The notes: generated by a model not told the origin, from the letters alone. Positions 51,145 through 61,120 are shown, counted from the first letter of the stretch. The stretch: DNA of 64,000 bases from Porphyrobacter sp. ULC335 (GCF_025917005.1 NZ_CP078091.1:2542001-2606000); one strand, 5' to 3'. Numbers and translations: made by a program.

Positions 51145-53039
51145 CCGCTCACTCCGAGCTGCGTCAGCGACTTCTCCAGCATCAGCAATTGCCACAGCGT
51201 GCGCGAATGATCGGCGCGGCCCGCGATGTGGGCCTCGGCCATTGCGGCAACCGCCTTCGCATCGAAGTACCCGGTCTGCGCCAGCCCGCCGCTGGTCCGG
51301 ATCCCCCGCGCTGCGACGGCCAACGGCCCGCGCAGCCACTCGGCAATCGGTGTGACGAAGCCCTGCTTGGGCCGGTAAAGAATGTCCTGCGGCAGATAGC
51401 GTTCGAGCGATTTCTTGAGAAGGTATTTGCCCGTCGATCCCCTCACCCGCATCCCTTCCGGCAGGCGCGCGGCGAATTCCACAAGGCGGTGATCGAGCAG
51501 CGGCTCGCGCGCTTCAAGGCTCACAGCCATGCTGGTGCGGTCGACCTTGGTAAGAATATCGCCGGGCATCCAGAACGTCAGATCGGCATATTGCGCCCGG
51601 TCGAGGCCCGATCTCCCCGGCGCGGCGCGCATCAGGGCGATCAGTTCGTCCTCGCCCCGGAACCCGTCGAGGCTGGAGGCGAAGCTTTCCGAATAGAGCC
51701 GTTGGCGTGTTTCCGGCAGCGTGACGGAAAGCCCGCGCGCATAGCCCTCCTCCCCGCTTTCGGCGAGCGCCAGCAAGGTCGCCTTGGCGCGCAAGGGTCG
51801 CGGTGCCCAATCGGCCTTGGGCCAAGCCCGTCCAAGCGCCCCGAACAGCGGTGCGCGCAGACCGGCGGGTAGGATCGAACGCGCCCGCTCCTCGTGGTGG
51901 TGGAAGACCTGACGGCGGTATCCCCCGAACGCCTCGTCCGCCCCGTCGCCCGACAGCGCCACCGTCACCCGCTCGCGCGCCAGCTGGCACACGCGCCACG
52001 TTGGCAGGGCAGAGGCATCGGCAAAGGGCTCGTCGAACATCGCGGCGAGCGCATCAATGGCGGAGAAATCATCGGTGGCGACGATCCGCTCGGCATGATC
52101 CGCGCCGAACTTCGCCGCGACCTGACGGGCGTAACTCGTCTCGTCATAGGCGGCGACATCGAAGCCGATCGAGCAGGTCTGCACCGGATTGCTCGACGCC
52201 TCGCTCATCAGCGCGACGACGCCAGACGAATCCACGCCGCCCGAAAGGAACGCGCCCAAAGGCACATCGGCAACCATCCGCGAGCGCACGCCTTCGCGCA
52301 GCAAGTGGACGAGCTGCGCCGAAAGATCAGCCTCGCTCCCGCGCTCACGCTGGGTGAAGTCGATGTCCCACCAGCGCTGCGGGCGGCCCGGCGCCTTGCC
52401 TTGCTCCAGCAGCCAGAAATGGCCCGCGGGCAGCTTCTCGACCCCGGAGAGGATTGAATGCGTGTCGGGGACATAGCCCCAGGTCAAATAGGCCTCGATC
52501 GCCTGCGGATTGACCCGGCGGCGCAGCTGCGGGTGCGCGAGCAGCCCCTTCAGTTCCGAGGCAAAGGCGATGCTGCCATCGGACAGATGCGCCAGAAACA
52601 GCGGCTTCACCCCGAACCGGTCCCGCGCAAGGAACAGCTGACGCTTGTCCAGATCGAACAGCGCGAAGGCGAACATCCCGTCGAGCCGTGCGAGGCAATC
52701 CGGCCCCCAACGCTGCCACGCGGCGAGGATCACCTCGGTATCGCCCGATGTGCGGAAGGTGAAACCGGCCTGTTCAAGCTCGCGGCGCAGTTCGCGGAAA
52801 TTGTAGATCTCGCCGTTGAAGACGATCACCGCGCGGCCATTGCTCGCGTGCATCGGTTGGGGAGAGCCCGCGAGGTCGATGATCGACAGGCGGCGATGAC
52901 CGAGGCCTACGCCGTGGTCGGTCCACACCCCCGATCCGTCAGGCCCGCGATGCGCCAGAGCGTCGCACATCCGCACGACCCGCGCGGGGTCGACGGGCTT
53001 GGGCGTCTCGGCATGGAAGATTCCGGCAATCCCGCACAT
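51141..53039 (-). CDS. XrtA/PEP-CTERM system amidotransferase (asparagine-synthase type)
   Basis: A 632-aa glutamine amidotransferase. It has the N-terminal Ntn-type glutaminase MCGIAGIFHAE with catalytic C2, ALAHRGPDGSGVW and FNGEIYNFRELR, then an ATP-pyrophosphatase domain with AFLSGGVDSSGVVALMSE. The AsnB-like fold and its place at the end of the exosortase locus fit the XrtA-associated amidotransferase family (TIGR03108), thought to modify the exopolysaccharide. It follows exosortase A by 12 bp. Confidence 0.92.
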   Translation of the reverse strand: MCGIAGIFHAETPKPVDPARVVRMCDALAHRGPDGSGVWTDHGVGLGHRRLSIIDLAGSPQPMHASNGRAVIVFNGEIYNFRELRRELEQAGFTFRTSGDTEVILAAWQRWGPDCLARLDGMFAFALFDLDKRQLFLARDRFGVKPLFLAHLSDGSIAFASELKGLLAHPQLRRRVNPQAIEAYLTWGYVPDTHSILSGVEKLPAGHFWLLEQGKAPGRPQRWWDIDFTQRERGSEADLSAQLVHLLREGVRSRMVADVPLGAFLSGGVDSSGVVALMSEASSNPVQTCSIGFDVAAYDETSYARQVAAKFGADHAERIVATDDFSAIDALAAMFDEPFADASALPTWRVCQLARERVTVALSGDGADEAFGGYRRQVFHHHEERARSILPAGLRAPLFGALGRAWPKADWAPRPLRAKATLLALAESGEEGYARGLSVTLPETRQRLYSESFASSLDGFRGEDELIALMRAAPGRSGLDRAQYADLTFWMPGDILTKVDRTSMAVSLEAREPLLDHRLVEFAARLPEGMRVRGSTGKYLLKKSLERYLPQDILYRPKQGFVTPIAEWLRGPLAVAARGIRTSGGLAQTGYFDAKAVAAMAEAHIAGRADHSRTLWQLLMLEKSLTQLGVSG

Positions 53040-53051
53040 CGGATCTTGGGC

Positions 53052-54056
53052 CTAAAGCAGCGCGGCCAGCGCGGCAACGCCCGCAAGGGCGATGATCGCG
53101 AGCGCAGCGCCCTTTGGCGCAAAGGCGTGTTCTTCGGCGCGGGCAACCCAGCCCCAGCCCCCGATGGCGTCGAGCGGCCAGCCATAGGCCTCCGGCTCAC
53201 GCTCGACAAAGCGCCATGCCGTGCCCAGCAGCACGGCTGTGATGATCGCAAAGAACACCCAGCCATAGACGATGTGGTCGAACCCGGTCGCGCGTTCGGC
53301 ACCGATGTATTGCGCGATGTGGATCGTCGCCCATGCACGCACGCCGTTGGCGAGGATCGGAACGATGATGCAGGCGGCGAGGAACATCGCCCGGCGCGAC
53401 CAGCGCGTGAAGCGCGTGAAGGCGACCAGCACGCCCAGCGTCACCATCGCGATCAGGAACTTCACGCCCGAACAGGCCTCGGCAACGATGAACAGGCCGG
53501 CGGGGGTATCAATGTAAATGCCATCAATCCGCGCAGGCACACCGCTCGCATGGGTGAGCGCGATGGCGATATCAGCGGTGACGAATTGCAGCGGCGGAAT
53601 GATCTCGTCACCGAACGGCACGAGGAAACACGCAAAGGCGAGCGGCAGAGCGAGCAGCAGGCTGACGCGCAGGCCGAGGATGGTCAGCACCGCCGCCTGA
53701 AGCGCACCAACTGCGCCGATCTGAGCGACAAGGTTGATGCCGTGCATCTCGCCCGCCCACCACAGGGCGAGCGCAGCGGCGACAGCCAGCAGTCCGGGCA
53801 CGAAGGGCTGCGGCGTGACGCGCGCGAGGTCGTCCTCCTTCAGCGCCACCAGCCAGGCGATGATGAAGGGGACGAGCATGAGGTGATTATAGGTATCGAT
53901 ATTCCACCACTGGTGCAGCATCGCGCCCCAGCTTTGCGCGGTCACAGCGATCAGCGCGACGACCGCCACGGCAAGCGCAGCTAGCGGCCCGCGCCATGCT
54001 GAAGGGATTCCGGCGCTCGCTTGCGGGGCGGAGAGGGCGGCAACGTCAGGCGGCAT
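53052..54056 (-). CDS. xrtA: Exosortase A
   Basis: A 334-aa membrane protease/transpeptidase that cleaves PEP-CTERM sorting signals. About eight helices are present. Catalytic residues are the cysteine in VAEACSGVKFLIAMVTLG, the arginine in PILANGVRAWATIH and the histidine in ATGFDHIVYGWVFF. The start at 54056 (MPPDVAALSAP) overlaps the glycosyltransferase end by 11 bp; an in-frame ATG at 54086 would add ten residues. The protein stops right after a final hydrophobic stretch (GAALAIIALAGVAALAALL), with no EpsI domain, which some relatives carry as a fusion. Confidence 0.93.
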   Translation of the reverse strand: MPPDVAALSAPQASAGIPSAWRGPLAALAVAVVALIAVTAQSWGAMLHQWWNIDTYNHLMLVPFIIAWLVALKEDDLARVTPQPFVPGLLAVAAALALWWAGEMHGINLVAQIGAVGALQAAVLTILGLRVSLLLALPLAFACFLVPFGDEIIPPLQFVTADIAIALTHASGVPARIDGIYIDTPAGLFIVAEACSGVKFLIAMVTLGVLVAFTRFTRWSRRAMFLAACIIVPILANGVRAWATIHIAQYIGAERATGFDHIVYGWVFFAIITAVLLGTAWRFVEREPEAYGWPLDAIGGWGWVARAEEHAFAPKGAALAIIALAGVAALAALL

Positions 54057-55266
54057 GGCGTGCGCTGCCCCCAGCCATGCCGACAAGCGCAGCCAGCGGC
54101 GCCATCATCGCCTCCCAGCCATGATGATCGACCACAAAGCGCAGCGCCGCCGCGCCGATTTGTGCAGGAGCCTGATGGTCAGCCAGCAGGCCCGCGATCC
54201 GCGCGGTCATCGCCGCCGGATCGGGCGGGCAGACCACCCAATGCGCCCCGTCCTGCGCCGCAATCCCCGTCGCCGCTTCGGGCGTCAACACTACCGGCCT
54301 GGCCATCGCCATCGCTTCGAGCACCTTGTTCTGCACCCCGCGCGCGATCAGCAGAGGGGCGAGCACGGCATCGGCGGCGGCGATGAAGGGGCGCACGTCC
54401 GCCACCTCTCCCCACACCTGCACGCCGGGGGTGCCGTGGTGCGCCATCAGGGCGCGGGTCGGGTTGCGGCCGACGACATGGAACATCGCCTCCGGAAAAC
54501 GGCTGCGAAGCTGCGGCATCAGCGCCTCGATCACCCACAGCGCGGCCTGCTCGTTGGGCCGGTAATCCATCTGTCCGGTGAAGACGAAATGCGGCCCCGG
54601 CAGTCCGGCGATGACGGGATGCGGCACGGCGGCGGCGGGATCGAAGAAGCCAGCATCAATCCCGTTACCGATCACCTGCACATTGACTGTGGCGGGCGCT
54701 GCAAGGCGGCTGCGATAAAGCGCAGCTTCGGCCTCGGAGATCAGGATCGCGGCGTCCGCCCGCTGGCCGAGGCGTTCCTCCTCCGCCGCCAGCAAGCGCG
54801 CCTCGCGGGCGTTGAGCCACACGCGCTCGCCAGCATCGGCATAGCTGGCGAACTTGGCGCTATCGACATCGCACAGGTCGATCACCACGCGGCCCGCAAA
54901 GTCGTCCGGGATGTATTGCCCCATCTGCCCGGAGAAGACGACGATGGCGCTGATGTGATTCCGGGCGATGGTATCGCCTACCCAGCGCTCCAGCTTGCGC
55001 GAGTGGAACGCGGTCAGGCTGACAGGCTTGCCACCCAGCACCGCCTCGACACCGGCGAGCGGCAGGGGCTTGGTCCGGGGCGCGATGCAGTATGATGCCG
55101 CCATGTCCGCAAGCGCGCGTTCGGCGTCCTTGTCGCCCTCACCGAAGCAACCGACATGGACGGGTGCGAGGCGTGCCAGCGCCTTGAGCAGATGATGCGA
55201 GCGGATGCGGTCGCCCCGATCGGGCGGGAATGGCACGCGGTGGGCTAGGAACAGGATGCCGCCCAT
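54046..55266 (-). CDS. XrtA-associated glycosyltransferase (TIGR03087-like)
   Basis: A 406-aa GT4-type glycosyltransferase of GT-B fold. The N-terminus GILFLAHRVPFPPDRGDRIR and the donor-binding C-terminal part (FVFTGQMDYRPNEQAALWVI, APLLIARGVQNKVLEAMAMA) fit the exosortase-A-linked family. The start at 55266 shares one base with the FemAB-like gene's stop (TGATG). The upstream in-frame opening to 55656 is the antisense-like shadow of that gene. Likely role: adds a sugar to the EPS repeat unit. Confidence 0.91.
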   Translation of the reverse strand: MGGILFLAHRVPFPPDRGDRIRSHHLLKALARLAPVHVGCFGEGDKDAERALADMAASYCIAPRTKPLPLAGVEAVLGGKPVSLTAFHSRKLERWVGDTIARNHISAIVVFSGQMGQYIPDDFAGRVVIDLCDVDSAKFASYADAGERVWLNAREARLLAAEEERLGQRADAAILISEAEAALYRSRLAAPATVNVQVIGNGIDAGFFDPAAAVPHPVIAGLPGPHFVFTGQMDYRPNEQAALWVIEALMPQLRSRFPEAMFHVVGRNPTRALMAHHGTPGVQVWGEVADVRPFIAAADAVLAPLLIARGVQNKVLEAMAMARPVVLTPEAATGIAAQDGAHWVVCPPDPAAMTARIAGLLADHQAPAQIGAAALRFVVDHHGWEAMMAPLAALVGMAGGSARHAA

Positions 55267-56327
55267 CACGCCAGTCCGCGTGCGATCCACGGCCCCAGCG
55301 TGTTGGCGACCGGGAGCGGCAGCTTCTTCCAGAGTTCGATCTTCCGGCTGTAGCTGGCATCGGTGGGATCGATGTTGCGCTTTGCTGCGCCGCCATCTGT
55401 CCACGCGCCGTAGGTCAGCGGCACCGGATCGAAACCCCAGTTCTTCTTGAAGGCGAATGGCCCGCTGCCAGTTTTGGAGCGCCCGAAATCGAAGCGGGTC
55501 ATGCCCTGCCTGCGGGCGTGGAGCATCAACTCGTAATACATCACCTCGTTGGCGCGCGCCGCGCGGGCCGCGAACACGCCGCCGCCCCAGAAGGGCAGGG
55601 CCGCGCCATCGTGGTAGAAGCTGAGTACGCTCGCCAGCGGGGTTGCGCCCTGCCACACGGTGAGGATGTCGCAGCTGTCAGGGAAAGCCTCGATCATCGC
55701 TGTGAACAGCCGCTTGGCGAAAACCGGCGTGCCGAGATTGCGCACGCTTTCGCTGTAGCAGGCGTAGTGCGCGGCGAGGTCACCCGACCCACGTCCGACA
55801 GTGACACGATGGCCGAAGCCGAGACCCTTGCGCACTTCGGCGCGCGCCTTGCGCGGGATGGCGAGCAGTTCCGCCTCGTCGTCAGCGGCCAGCGGGCGTT
55901 CGAAACCGCAATGCTTGTCGGACCAGCTGTCCCAGCCTTGGGGGATCGGACCGCCACGCAGTTCGATGCCGGAGAAGCCCCCGCGCGCGGCGTGGCCTTG
56001 TGCCGCAAGTGCGATTGCCTGCGCCGCGTCATCGCTTTCGGCGACAATACCGCCGCCGACTCCAAATCCGCTCGAGACGAGCGCTTTGCCGAACAGCGCC
56101 GATCGCACCTCTGTCAGCGGCAACCAGCCTGTGACTGTGCCGAGCCGTTCGGCGACTATTCCTGCGGCACGTTGGCCCGCGCCTGTCTCGACACCCAGCA
56201 ACCATGCCGGGCGGTGGAACAGACTTGCCCCGGCCTCGCGCACAAAATTCTCGATACGGCGCACCTCTCCCGCGTCGCGGAAGTCGACGGTGCGCACGCT
56301 GGTGCCGGCTTTCACCGGCGCGTTCAT
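55266..56327 (-). CDS. FemAB-like XrtA/PEP-CTERM-associated protein
   Basis: A 353-aa GNAT/FemAB-fold protein. Features include FHRPAWLLGVETGAGQRAAG, the tandem-fold strand ASVLSFYHDGAALPFWGGGV and YYELMLHARRQGMTRFDFGR. FemAB proteins transfer amino acids from tRNA; the exosortase-linked family (TIGR03019) is thought to aminoacylate the polysaccharide or a lipid carrier, which is family-level knowledge. The start overlaps the deacetylase stop by 4 nt (ATGA). Confidence 0.9.
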   Translation of the reverse strand: MNAPVKAGTSVRTVDFRDAGEVRRIENFVREAGASLFHRPAWLLGVETGAGQRAAGIVAERLGTVTGWLPLTEVRSALFGKALVSSGFGVGGGIVAESDDAAQAIALAAQGHAARGGFSGIELRGGPIPQGWDSWSDKHCGFERPLAADDEAELLAIPRKARAEVRKGLGFGHRVTVGRGSGDLAAHYACYSESVRNLGTPVFAKRLFTAMIEAFPDSCDILTVWQGATPLASVLSFYHDGAALPFWGGGVFAARAARANEVMYYELMLHARRQGMTRFDFGRSKTGSGPFAFKKNWGFDPVPLTYGAWTDGGAAKRNIDPTDASYSRKIELWKKLPLPVANTLGPWIARGLA

Positions 56328-57259
56328 GCCGCAAATTCCGCCGTGGCAGGTTCAGGCAGCACCAGATCTACAGCCCGCGCAGCCTCGCGGTGGGCGACCA
56401 GATCCATCCGGCCCCAGCGGAATTCGTGCACCAGTTCGCGCAGCTTGCCCGCCATGCGCGCAAGGCCGGTATAGTGCCGGAAGCGCGAACGCAGCGGCGC
56501 ATGGCCGACACGCGGCTGATCGGGGTCGACCTCCCACGGGTGGAAATAGAACACCGCCGGGCGGCCTTCGGTGCGGTTCACCTGCCGGATGGCCCAGCGC
56601 GAAAACGCGTAGGGCAGGACCCGGAAGAAGCCCCCGCCCCCCGCCGCCACGCGCCGTCCACCAAGGATCGCGGTGGTCACCGGCAGCTCGATCATGGGCG
56701 ACCACGGCAGCGGCTTGAAGGCAAAGCGCGGGGCTTCAGGCCAGCCATAGTGGTCGTGAACGACTGGCGCGACACTGGAGGAATAGGCATAGCCCTGCTC
56801 GGCCAGCTCGGCGAAGGCCCAGGGCGTGCGCTGGTCGATCGAGAAGCTCGGCGCGCGGTAACCCGTCACGCGCACGCCGCTGCAATCCTCGATGACTTCG
56901 CGCGCCTTGCGAATATCCTCGGCGAATTCGGCGCGCGTGAAGGAGAACACCCGCGCATGATCGTAACCGTGGCTGGCGATTTCATGGCCTGCATCAACGA
57001 TGCGGCGGATCATGTTGGGATGGCGTTTGGCCACCCAGCCCAGCGTGAAAAAGGTCGCTGTGACATCGGCCTCGGCGAACAGGTCGATCACGCGGTAGAC
57101 ATTGTCTTCCACGCGGGTCTTGATGCTGTCCCACTCGCCGCGGGCAATCACATTCTCGAACGCGCCGACCTGAAACCAGTCCTCGACATCGACCGACAGG
57201 CCGTTGACGATGCGGGGGTCAGTGCCGAGCGCGCCGGGTATCGGAAAGGGCGCGTTCAT
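56324..57259 (-). CDS. XrtA-associated polysaccharide deacetylase
   Basis: A 311-aa NodB-like (CE4) deacetylase that removes acetyl groups from amino sugars in the polysaccharide. It has the metal-binding Asp pair region NGLSVDVEDWFQVGAF, His ligands in GHEIASHGYDHARVFSFT, the arginine/aspartate part GYRAPSFSIDQRTPWAF and VFYFHPWEVDPDQPRVGH. It has no signal peptide, so it acts in the cytoplasm or at the membrane face. The start at 57259 (MNAPFPIPGALG) is 2 bp from the ATPase stop. Confidence 0.92.
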   Translation of the reverse strand: MNAPFPIPGALGTDPRIVNGLSVDVEDWFQVGAFENVIARGEWDSIKTRVEDNVYRVIDLFAEADVTATFFTLGWVAKRHPNMIRRIVDAGHEIASHGYDHARVFSFTRAEFAEDIRKAREVIEDCSGVRVTGYRAPSFSIDQRTPWAFAELAEQGYAYSSSVAPVVHDHYGWPEAPRFAFKPLPWSPMIELPVTTAILGGRRVAAGGGGFFRVLPYAFSRWAIRQVNRTEGRPAVFYFHPWEVDPDQPRVGHAPLRSRFRHYTGLARMAGKLRELVHEFRWGRMDLVAHREAARAVDLVLPEPATAEFAA

Positions 57260-57261
57260 GG

Positions 57262-58434
57262 TCACGCGGCCCTGCGCGACGGATCTTCCTCGAGCCATTC
57301 GATCAGCATGGTCAGCACGTGGCGGAAGGATTGCTCCTGCTCCTCAAGCCGCGCTTCGATGCGTTCAAGCGCCGCGGCGAGGCGGGCCTCGGCCACGCGC
57401 ATGTCCTCGGGCGAAAGCGCTTCGCCGTCGGCACCGTGCTGGCTGACGCCGGCCGCCTGCAATTCGCTGATCGCGGCTTCCAGTTCGGCGGTGCGCGCGT
57501 CGCGCTCGGCCAGCAGGGCGGCCACTTCGTTTGCAGGCAGGCTGTCGTGGGCAATAGGGGCGGAAGCCGGGACGGCAGCGGGCGCGGTGCGCAGATCGCT
57601 CTGCCCGCGTGCGCCGCGGTTCTGGTCGGCGGTCATTTCGGCGATCACATCGTCGAGCATCGGCAGCGAAAGCTCGTCGCGCGCCTCGATGGCGCCGAGC
57701 AGCAGCAGGCGGTTCATCACCTGGTTGACCCGGCGCGGAATGCCGCCGGTGTGGCGGTAGAGCGCATCGAGCAGACCCGGCTCGAATTCCGGACGCCCGT
57801 TCCAGCCCACATGGCCAAGGCGGTGGCGCACGTAAAGTTCGACCTCGTGCGCATCCAGCGCTTCGAGATGGTGCGAGGCGATGATCCGCTGGCGCAGCTG
57901 TTCGAGCCCCGGGTGATGGGCGAGCGTGCGGCGGAATTCAGGCTGGCCGAGCAGCAGGCTTTGCAGCAGCGGGTGCGAGCCGAGCTGGAAGTTGGAAAGC
58001 ATCCGCAGCTCTTCCAGCGCGCCCAGATCAAGGTTCTGGCACTCGTCCACGACCAGCAGGCAGCGGCGACCGGCGCGGGCTTCATCCTGAAGGAAGCGCT
58101 CGATAGCGCCCAGGGCGGCGGCCTTGTCATGCCCGTCGACCTGAAGGCCAAAGGCCTGCGCGACGACATGCACCACTTCGGCCCCGTCCAGCGCGGTGGT
58201 GACCACCTGCGCCGCCGTCAGCGCTGCCGGATCGATCCGCTCCATCAGGTGCGCAACCAGCGTCGATTTGCCCGCGCCGACCTCGCCGGTGATGACGATG
58301 AAGCCCTCACCCTGCGCAAGGCCATAGCCGAGATAACTCATCGCCTTCTTGTGGCTGGTACTCTCGAAATAGAACTGCGGATCGGGCGTAAGCTGGAAGG
58401 GCCGTCCGCTGAAACCGTAAAATTGTTCGTACAT
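57262..58434 (-). CDS. XrtA-associated AAA ATPase (TIGR03015-like)
   Basis: A 390-aa ExeA/GspA-like ATPase. It begins MYEQFYGFSGRPFQLTPDPQ and has Walker A ITGEVGAGKSTLVAHLMERI, Walker B CLLVVDECQNLDLGALEELR and a GQPEFRRTLAHHP sensor segment. A variable linker follows, then a Glu-rich coiled-coil C-terminus (ARLAAALERIEARLEEQEQS). The family is fixed in exosortase A EPS loci and probably links export to energy or regulation. The longer opening to 58554 is unconserved. Confidence 0.92.
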   Translation of the reverse strand: MYEQFYGFSGRPFQLTPDPQFYFESTSHKKAMSYLGYGLAQGEGFIVITGEVGAGKSTLVAHLMERIDPAALTAAQVVTTALDGAEVVHVVAQAFGLQVDGHDKAAALGAIERFLQDEARAGRRCLLVVDECQNLDLGALEELRMLSNFQLGSHPLLQSLLLGQPEFRRTLAHHPGLEQLRQRIIASHHLEALDAHEVELYVRHRLGHVGWNGRPEFEPGLLDALYRHTGGIPRRVNQVMNRLLLLGAIEARDELSLPMLDDVIAEMTADQNRGARGQSDLRTAPAAVPASAPIAHDSLPANEVAALLAERDARTAELEAAISELQAAGVSQHGADGEALSPEDMRVAEARLAAALERIEARLEEQEQSFRHVLTMLIEWLEEDPSRRAA

Positions 58435-58450
58435 GAGCCGCGTATCCCCG

Positions 58451-60094
58451 TCAGAAGTTGTAGCGCAGACCAACCAGCGCGGTCGCAAAAGCGAAGTCCT
58501 GCGCGGTGAACTGGCTGTCGAAGTAATCGACCGCAATCGCCGCGCGGCCCACAAGGCGCTGGGTGATCGACTGGTTGTAAGCCGCCGACGCGCCGACCGC
58601 GGTCACGTCGTTATTGCCCGCCCCGTCGAACCAGTTGACGTAGGCGTTGGTGGTGATGTTGGCGTTCTGCCCGATCTCGCGGGAGAGGCCGCCGATCACG
58701 TAGTAGCTTTCATCGGTAAGGCCGTTGACGGGGGACAGCACCGTGCCCGCCGCCGCAATGAAGGTGCGCCGGTCATAACCTGCGCCCAGCGCCGCTGTGG
58801 TGCGCCCCACGGTGCGCTCATAGGAAGCGCGCACCCCGCGCCCGCGGAAGGCTGCCGAGCGTGTCGATCCGATCCCGCCGATCACCGATTGGCCCTCGGC
58901 CCCGCTCACCAGCCCGCCGAAGTCGCCGGTCACCGGGTTGCGGATCGCCTCGAAATCGCTGTCGAGCCCGGCGAGCGAATTGTTGAGCAACCCGCCAAAG
59001 CCGCTCACCCCGTCATAGGCCGACACCGCAAAGGCGCTGCGCTGGCTGGGGACATAGGTGAAGGTGCCGTAATAGGTGGTGGAATCATACCGACGCCCGA
59101 CCGCTGCCTGAAGGCTGGTGCGCGAGCTGGGGCGCCACAGCACCCCGACATCCCACAACAATCCGTCGACCGCGAAGGCGATCCGGCGCGGCGCGCTGCT
59201 ATCGGTGACGAAACGGCCATCGGCCCCGATCACCGGCACGCCATTGGCATCGCGCAGCGCATCGCGGCTCGAAATCTCGACATCCTCGTAACCCGCCCCG
59301 GCAACCAGCGCGAGGTCGATGGTGAGCGGCACGGTCACATCGCCGCGCACGTAGAGGTCGCGCACGCGCTGATCGAGATTGCTGATATTTTCCTGGAAGC
59401 CCCCGGCCGTCACGGCGAGACCCACGGGCAGCACTTCGCCCGGACGCACACCGGCGCGCAGCTGACCCAGATAGGTCACGCTGTCATCGAACACATCGAC
59501 GCTGTTGCCCGCTTGCGTGACCAGCGCATCGTCCGCTTCAAAGCGGTTGTATCCGACCCGCGCCACGCCCTCCACGCCGACATCGCCGATGCGGGTGTTG
59601 AGGCTCGGCCCGGCATAGGCGCTGTAGAAGCGGCTTTCCGCATCGTCGCGTTGCAGCGGATTGGCGGTGGTGCCGCCGCCTGCATCGATCCGCGTGCGCG
59701 AGGCCAGCGCGCCGGCTTCAAGGCTGAGGGTGTTCGGCACCAGCGCCAAAGTGCCGCGCGCAACACCGCTGATCGTGTTGCTGTCGATGCTGTCATCGCC
59801 GTAGCCGATGTTGCGTTCGTAGCGCACCGAGACCGCCGCGCCGCTGTTGCGGCCCTGCACGTTGATATCGACGCCGACGGCGACCTGGGTGAAGGTCACC
59901 ACATCACTGCCGGGGCTGAGTTCGGCCGAGACGACCTGCCCGACTTCGATATAGGGCTGCACCACGCGATTGCCGCGCTGGCCGGGCGTATTGCCGCCCT
60001 GCCCCTGACCGATGTCCTGTGCCATAGCCGGAGCCGACGACGCGGCGATCATGCCGGCAGTCAGCAGTGCGGCTGCGAATATCCGGGCACGCAT
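58451..60094 (-). CDS. XrtA-associated outer-membrane beta-barrel-type protein (TIGR03016-like)
   Basis: A 547-aa protein with a signal peptide (FAAALLTAGMIAASSAPAMA, cleavage likely before QDIGQ). The mature part is a regular set of alternating beta strands (VAVGVDINVQGRNSGAAVSV; AAIAVDYFDSQFTAQDFAFA) ending in a C-terminal phenylalanine (LVGLRYNF), as expected for an outer-membrane barrel inserted by the Bam machinery. It is the predicted outer-membrane component of the XrtA polysaccharide system; its exact role is not settled. Confidence 0.9.
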   Translation of the reverse strand: MRARIFAAALLTAGMIAASSAPAMAQDIGQGQGGNTPGQRGNRVVQPYIEVGQVVSAELSPGSDVVTFTQVAVGVDINVQGRNSGAAVSVRYERNIGYGDDSIDSNTISGVARGTLALVPNTLSLEAGALASRTRIDAGGGTTANPLQRDDAESRFYSAYAGPSLNTRIGDVGVEGVARVGYNRFEADDALVTQAGNSVDVFDDSVTYLGQLRAGVRPGEVLPVGLAVTAGGFQENISNLDQRVRDLYVRGDVTVPLTIDLALVAGAGYEDVEISSRDALRDANGVPVIGADGRFVTDSSAPRRIAFAVDGLLWDVGVLWRPSSRTSLQAAVGRRYDSTTYYGTFTYVPSQRSAFAVSAYDGVSGFGGLLNNSLAGLDSDFEAIRNPVTGDFGGLVSGAEGQSVIGGIGSTRSAAFRGRGVRASYERTVGRTTAALGAGYDRRTFIAAAGTVLSPVNGLTDESYYVIGGLSREIGQNANITTNAYVNWFDGAGNNDVTAVGASAAYNQSITQRLVGRAAIAVDYFDSQFTAQDFAFATALVGLRYNF

Positions 60095-60096
60095 GT

Positions 60097-61104
60097 CTAG
60101 TTCCCCTTCGTGCCGTAGGAGCCGAAGCGCCGGCCCGAAGGGCTGTAGCGCGCGGCATTCAACAGCAGCTTGATGTCGCTGCAGGCCGAAAGCAGCTGCT
60201 GCGCATCCTCGAGCGCGGCGCGGCTGGTTTCGTCGGCACGCACCACCAGCAGCGCCTGCCCGACATATTGGGCAAGCTCGGCAGCGGGCGATGCGGCAAG
60301 CGCGGGCGGCGTATCGAAAATCAGGATCCGGTCGGGCGCACCCTGCGTCAGCCGGTCGAGCACCTCGCCGGTGCGGGCGCTGGCGAGATATTCGGCGTCG
60401 AGCGCGGTGGCCGTGCCTGCAGGCAGCACGAACAGCCCTTCGATATCGGTGCGGATGACGAGGCTTTCAGGCTCGATCGACGGATCGGCGAGCGCGTCCA
60501 TCAGGCCCTGTTCGGCCTCGATCCCGAGGCGCAGTGCCACCGAAGGCTTCACCACGTCGGCATCGACCAGCAGCACCTCAAGCCCGCGTTCGGCCGCGAG
60601 CGCGATGGCGAGGTTGGTCGCGCAGTAAGTCTTGCCCTCGCCCGGATGCGGCGAACAGACAAGGATGCGGCGGGCAAGCGGCGTATCGCCCGCACGGGCA
60701 TCGGCCAGCAGCTCGCGCTTGACGATGCGGAACTCTTCGAGAAGCCCGGTGACCGGATCTTCGGGCACGATCAGACCGCCATCGCGCAGATGCTCGCGGT
60801 CAATGCTGACGCGCGGACCCGTGAAGGCGACGGCACGCGGCGCTGGCGGGGTGGGCGCGGGTTGCGGCGCGGCGGGTTCGGCCTTGGCCAAAGCGACCGG
60901 TTGGGCCGCGGCGGGTGCCTGCGGCTCCGGCTGCGGGGGCGATTGCGGTTGCGGCGCAGGACGGCGCAGCGCCTGCGGCACAGGCGGCATTTCGGGCAGG
61001 CTGGGCGCTGCGGCGCGCGGATCGAGGCCGAAGGCGGCATCCGCCCGCTCGAACAGCGATGCGGGCCGTGCCCCCTCGCGGTTTATCTTGCCTTGGTCGG
61101 TCAT
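60097..61104 (-). CDS. XrtA-associated tyrosine autokinase (BY-kinase)
   Basis: A 335-aa cytoplasmic BY-kinase that pairs with the chain-length protein and controls EPS polymerisation. It has an N-terminal Pro/Ala/Gln-rich linker (residues about 35-100), Walker A SPHPGEGKTYCATNLAIAL, Walker A' VLLVDADVVKPSVALRLG and Walker B ILIFDTPPALAASP. Tyr residues lie near the C-terminus (AARYSPSGRRFGSYG), but there is no long Tyr cluster. I use the ATG at 61104 (MTDQGKINREG). Its start lies 16 bp after the stop of the chain-length gene. Confidence 0.91.
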   Translation of the reverse strand: MTDQGKINREGARPASLFERADAAFGLDPRAAAPSLPEMPPVPQALRRPAPQPQSPPQPEPQAPAAAQPVALAKAEPAAPQPAPTPPAPRAVAFTGPRVSIDREHLRDGGLIVPEDPVTGLLEEFRIVKRELLADARAGDTPLARRILVCSPHPGEGKTYCATNLAIALAAERGLEVLLVDADVVKPSVALRLGIEAEQGLMDALADPSIEPESLVIRTDIEGLFVLPAGTATALDAEYLASARTGEVLDRLTQGAPDRILIFDTPPALAASPAAELAQYVGQALLVVRADETSRAALEDAQQLLSACSDIKLLLNAARYSPSGRRFGSYGTKGN

Positions 61105-61120
61105 GTTCTTGCCCCCACCC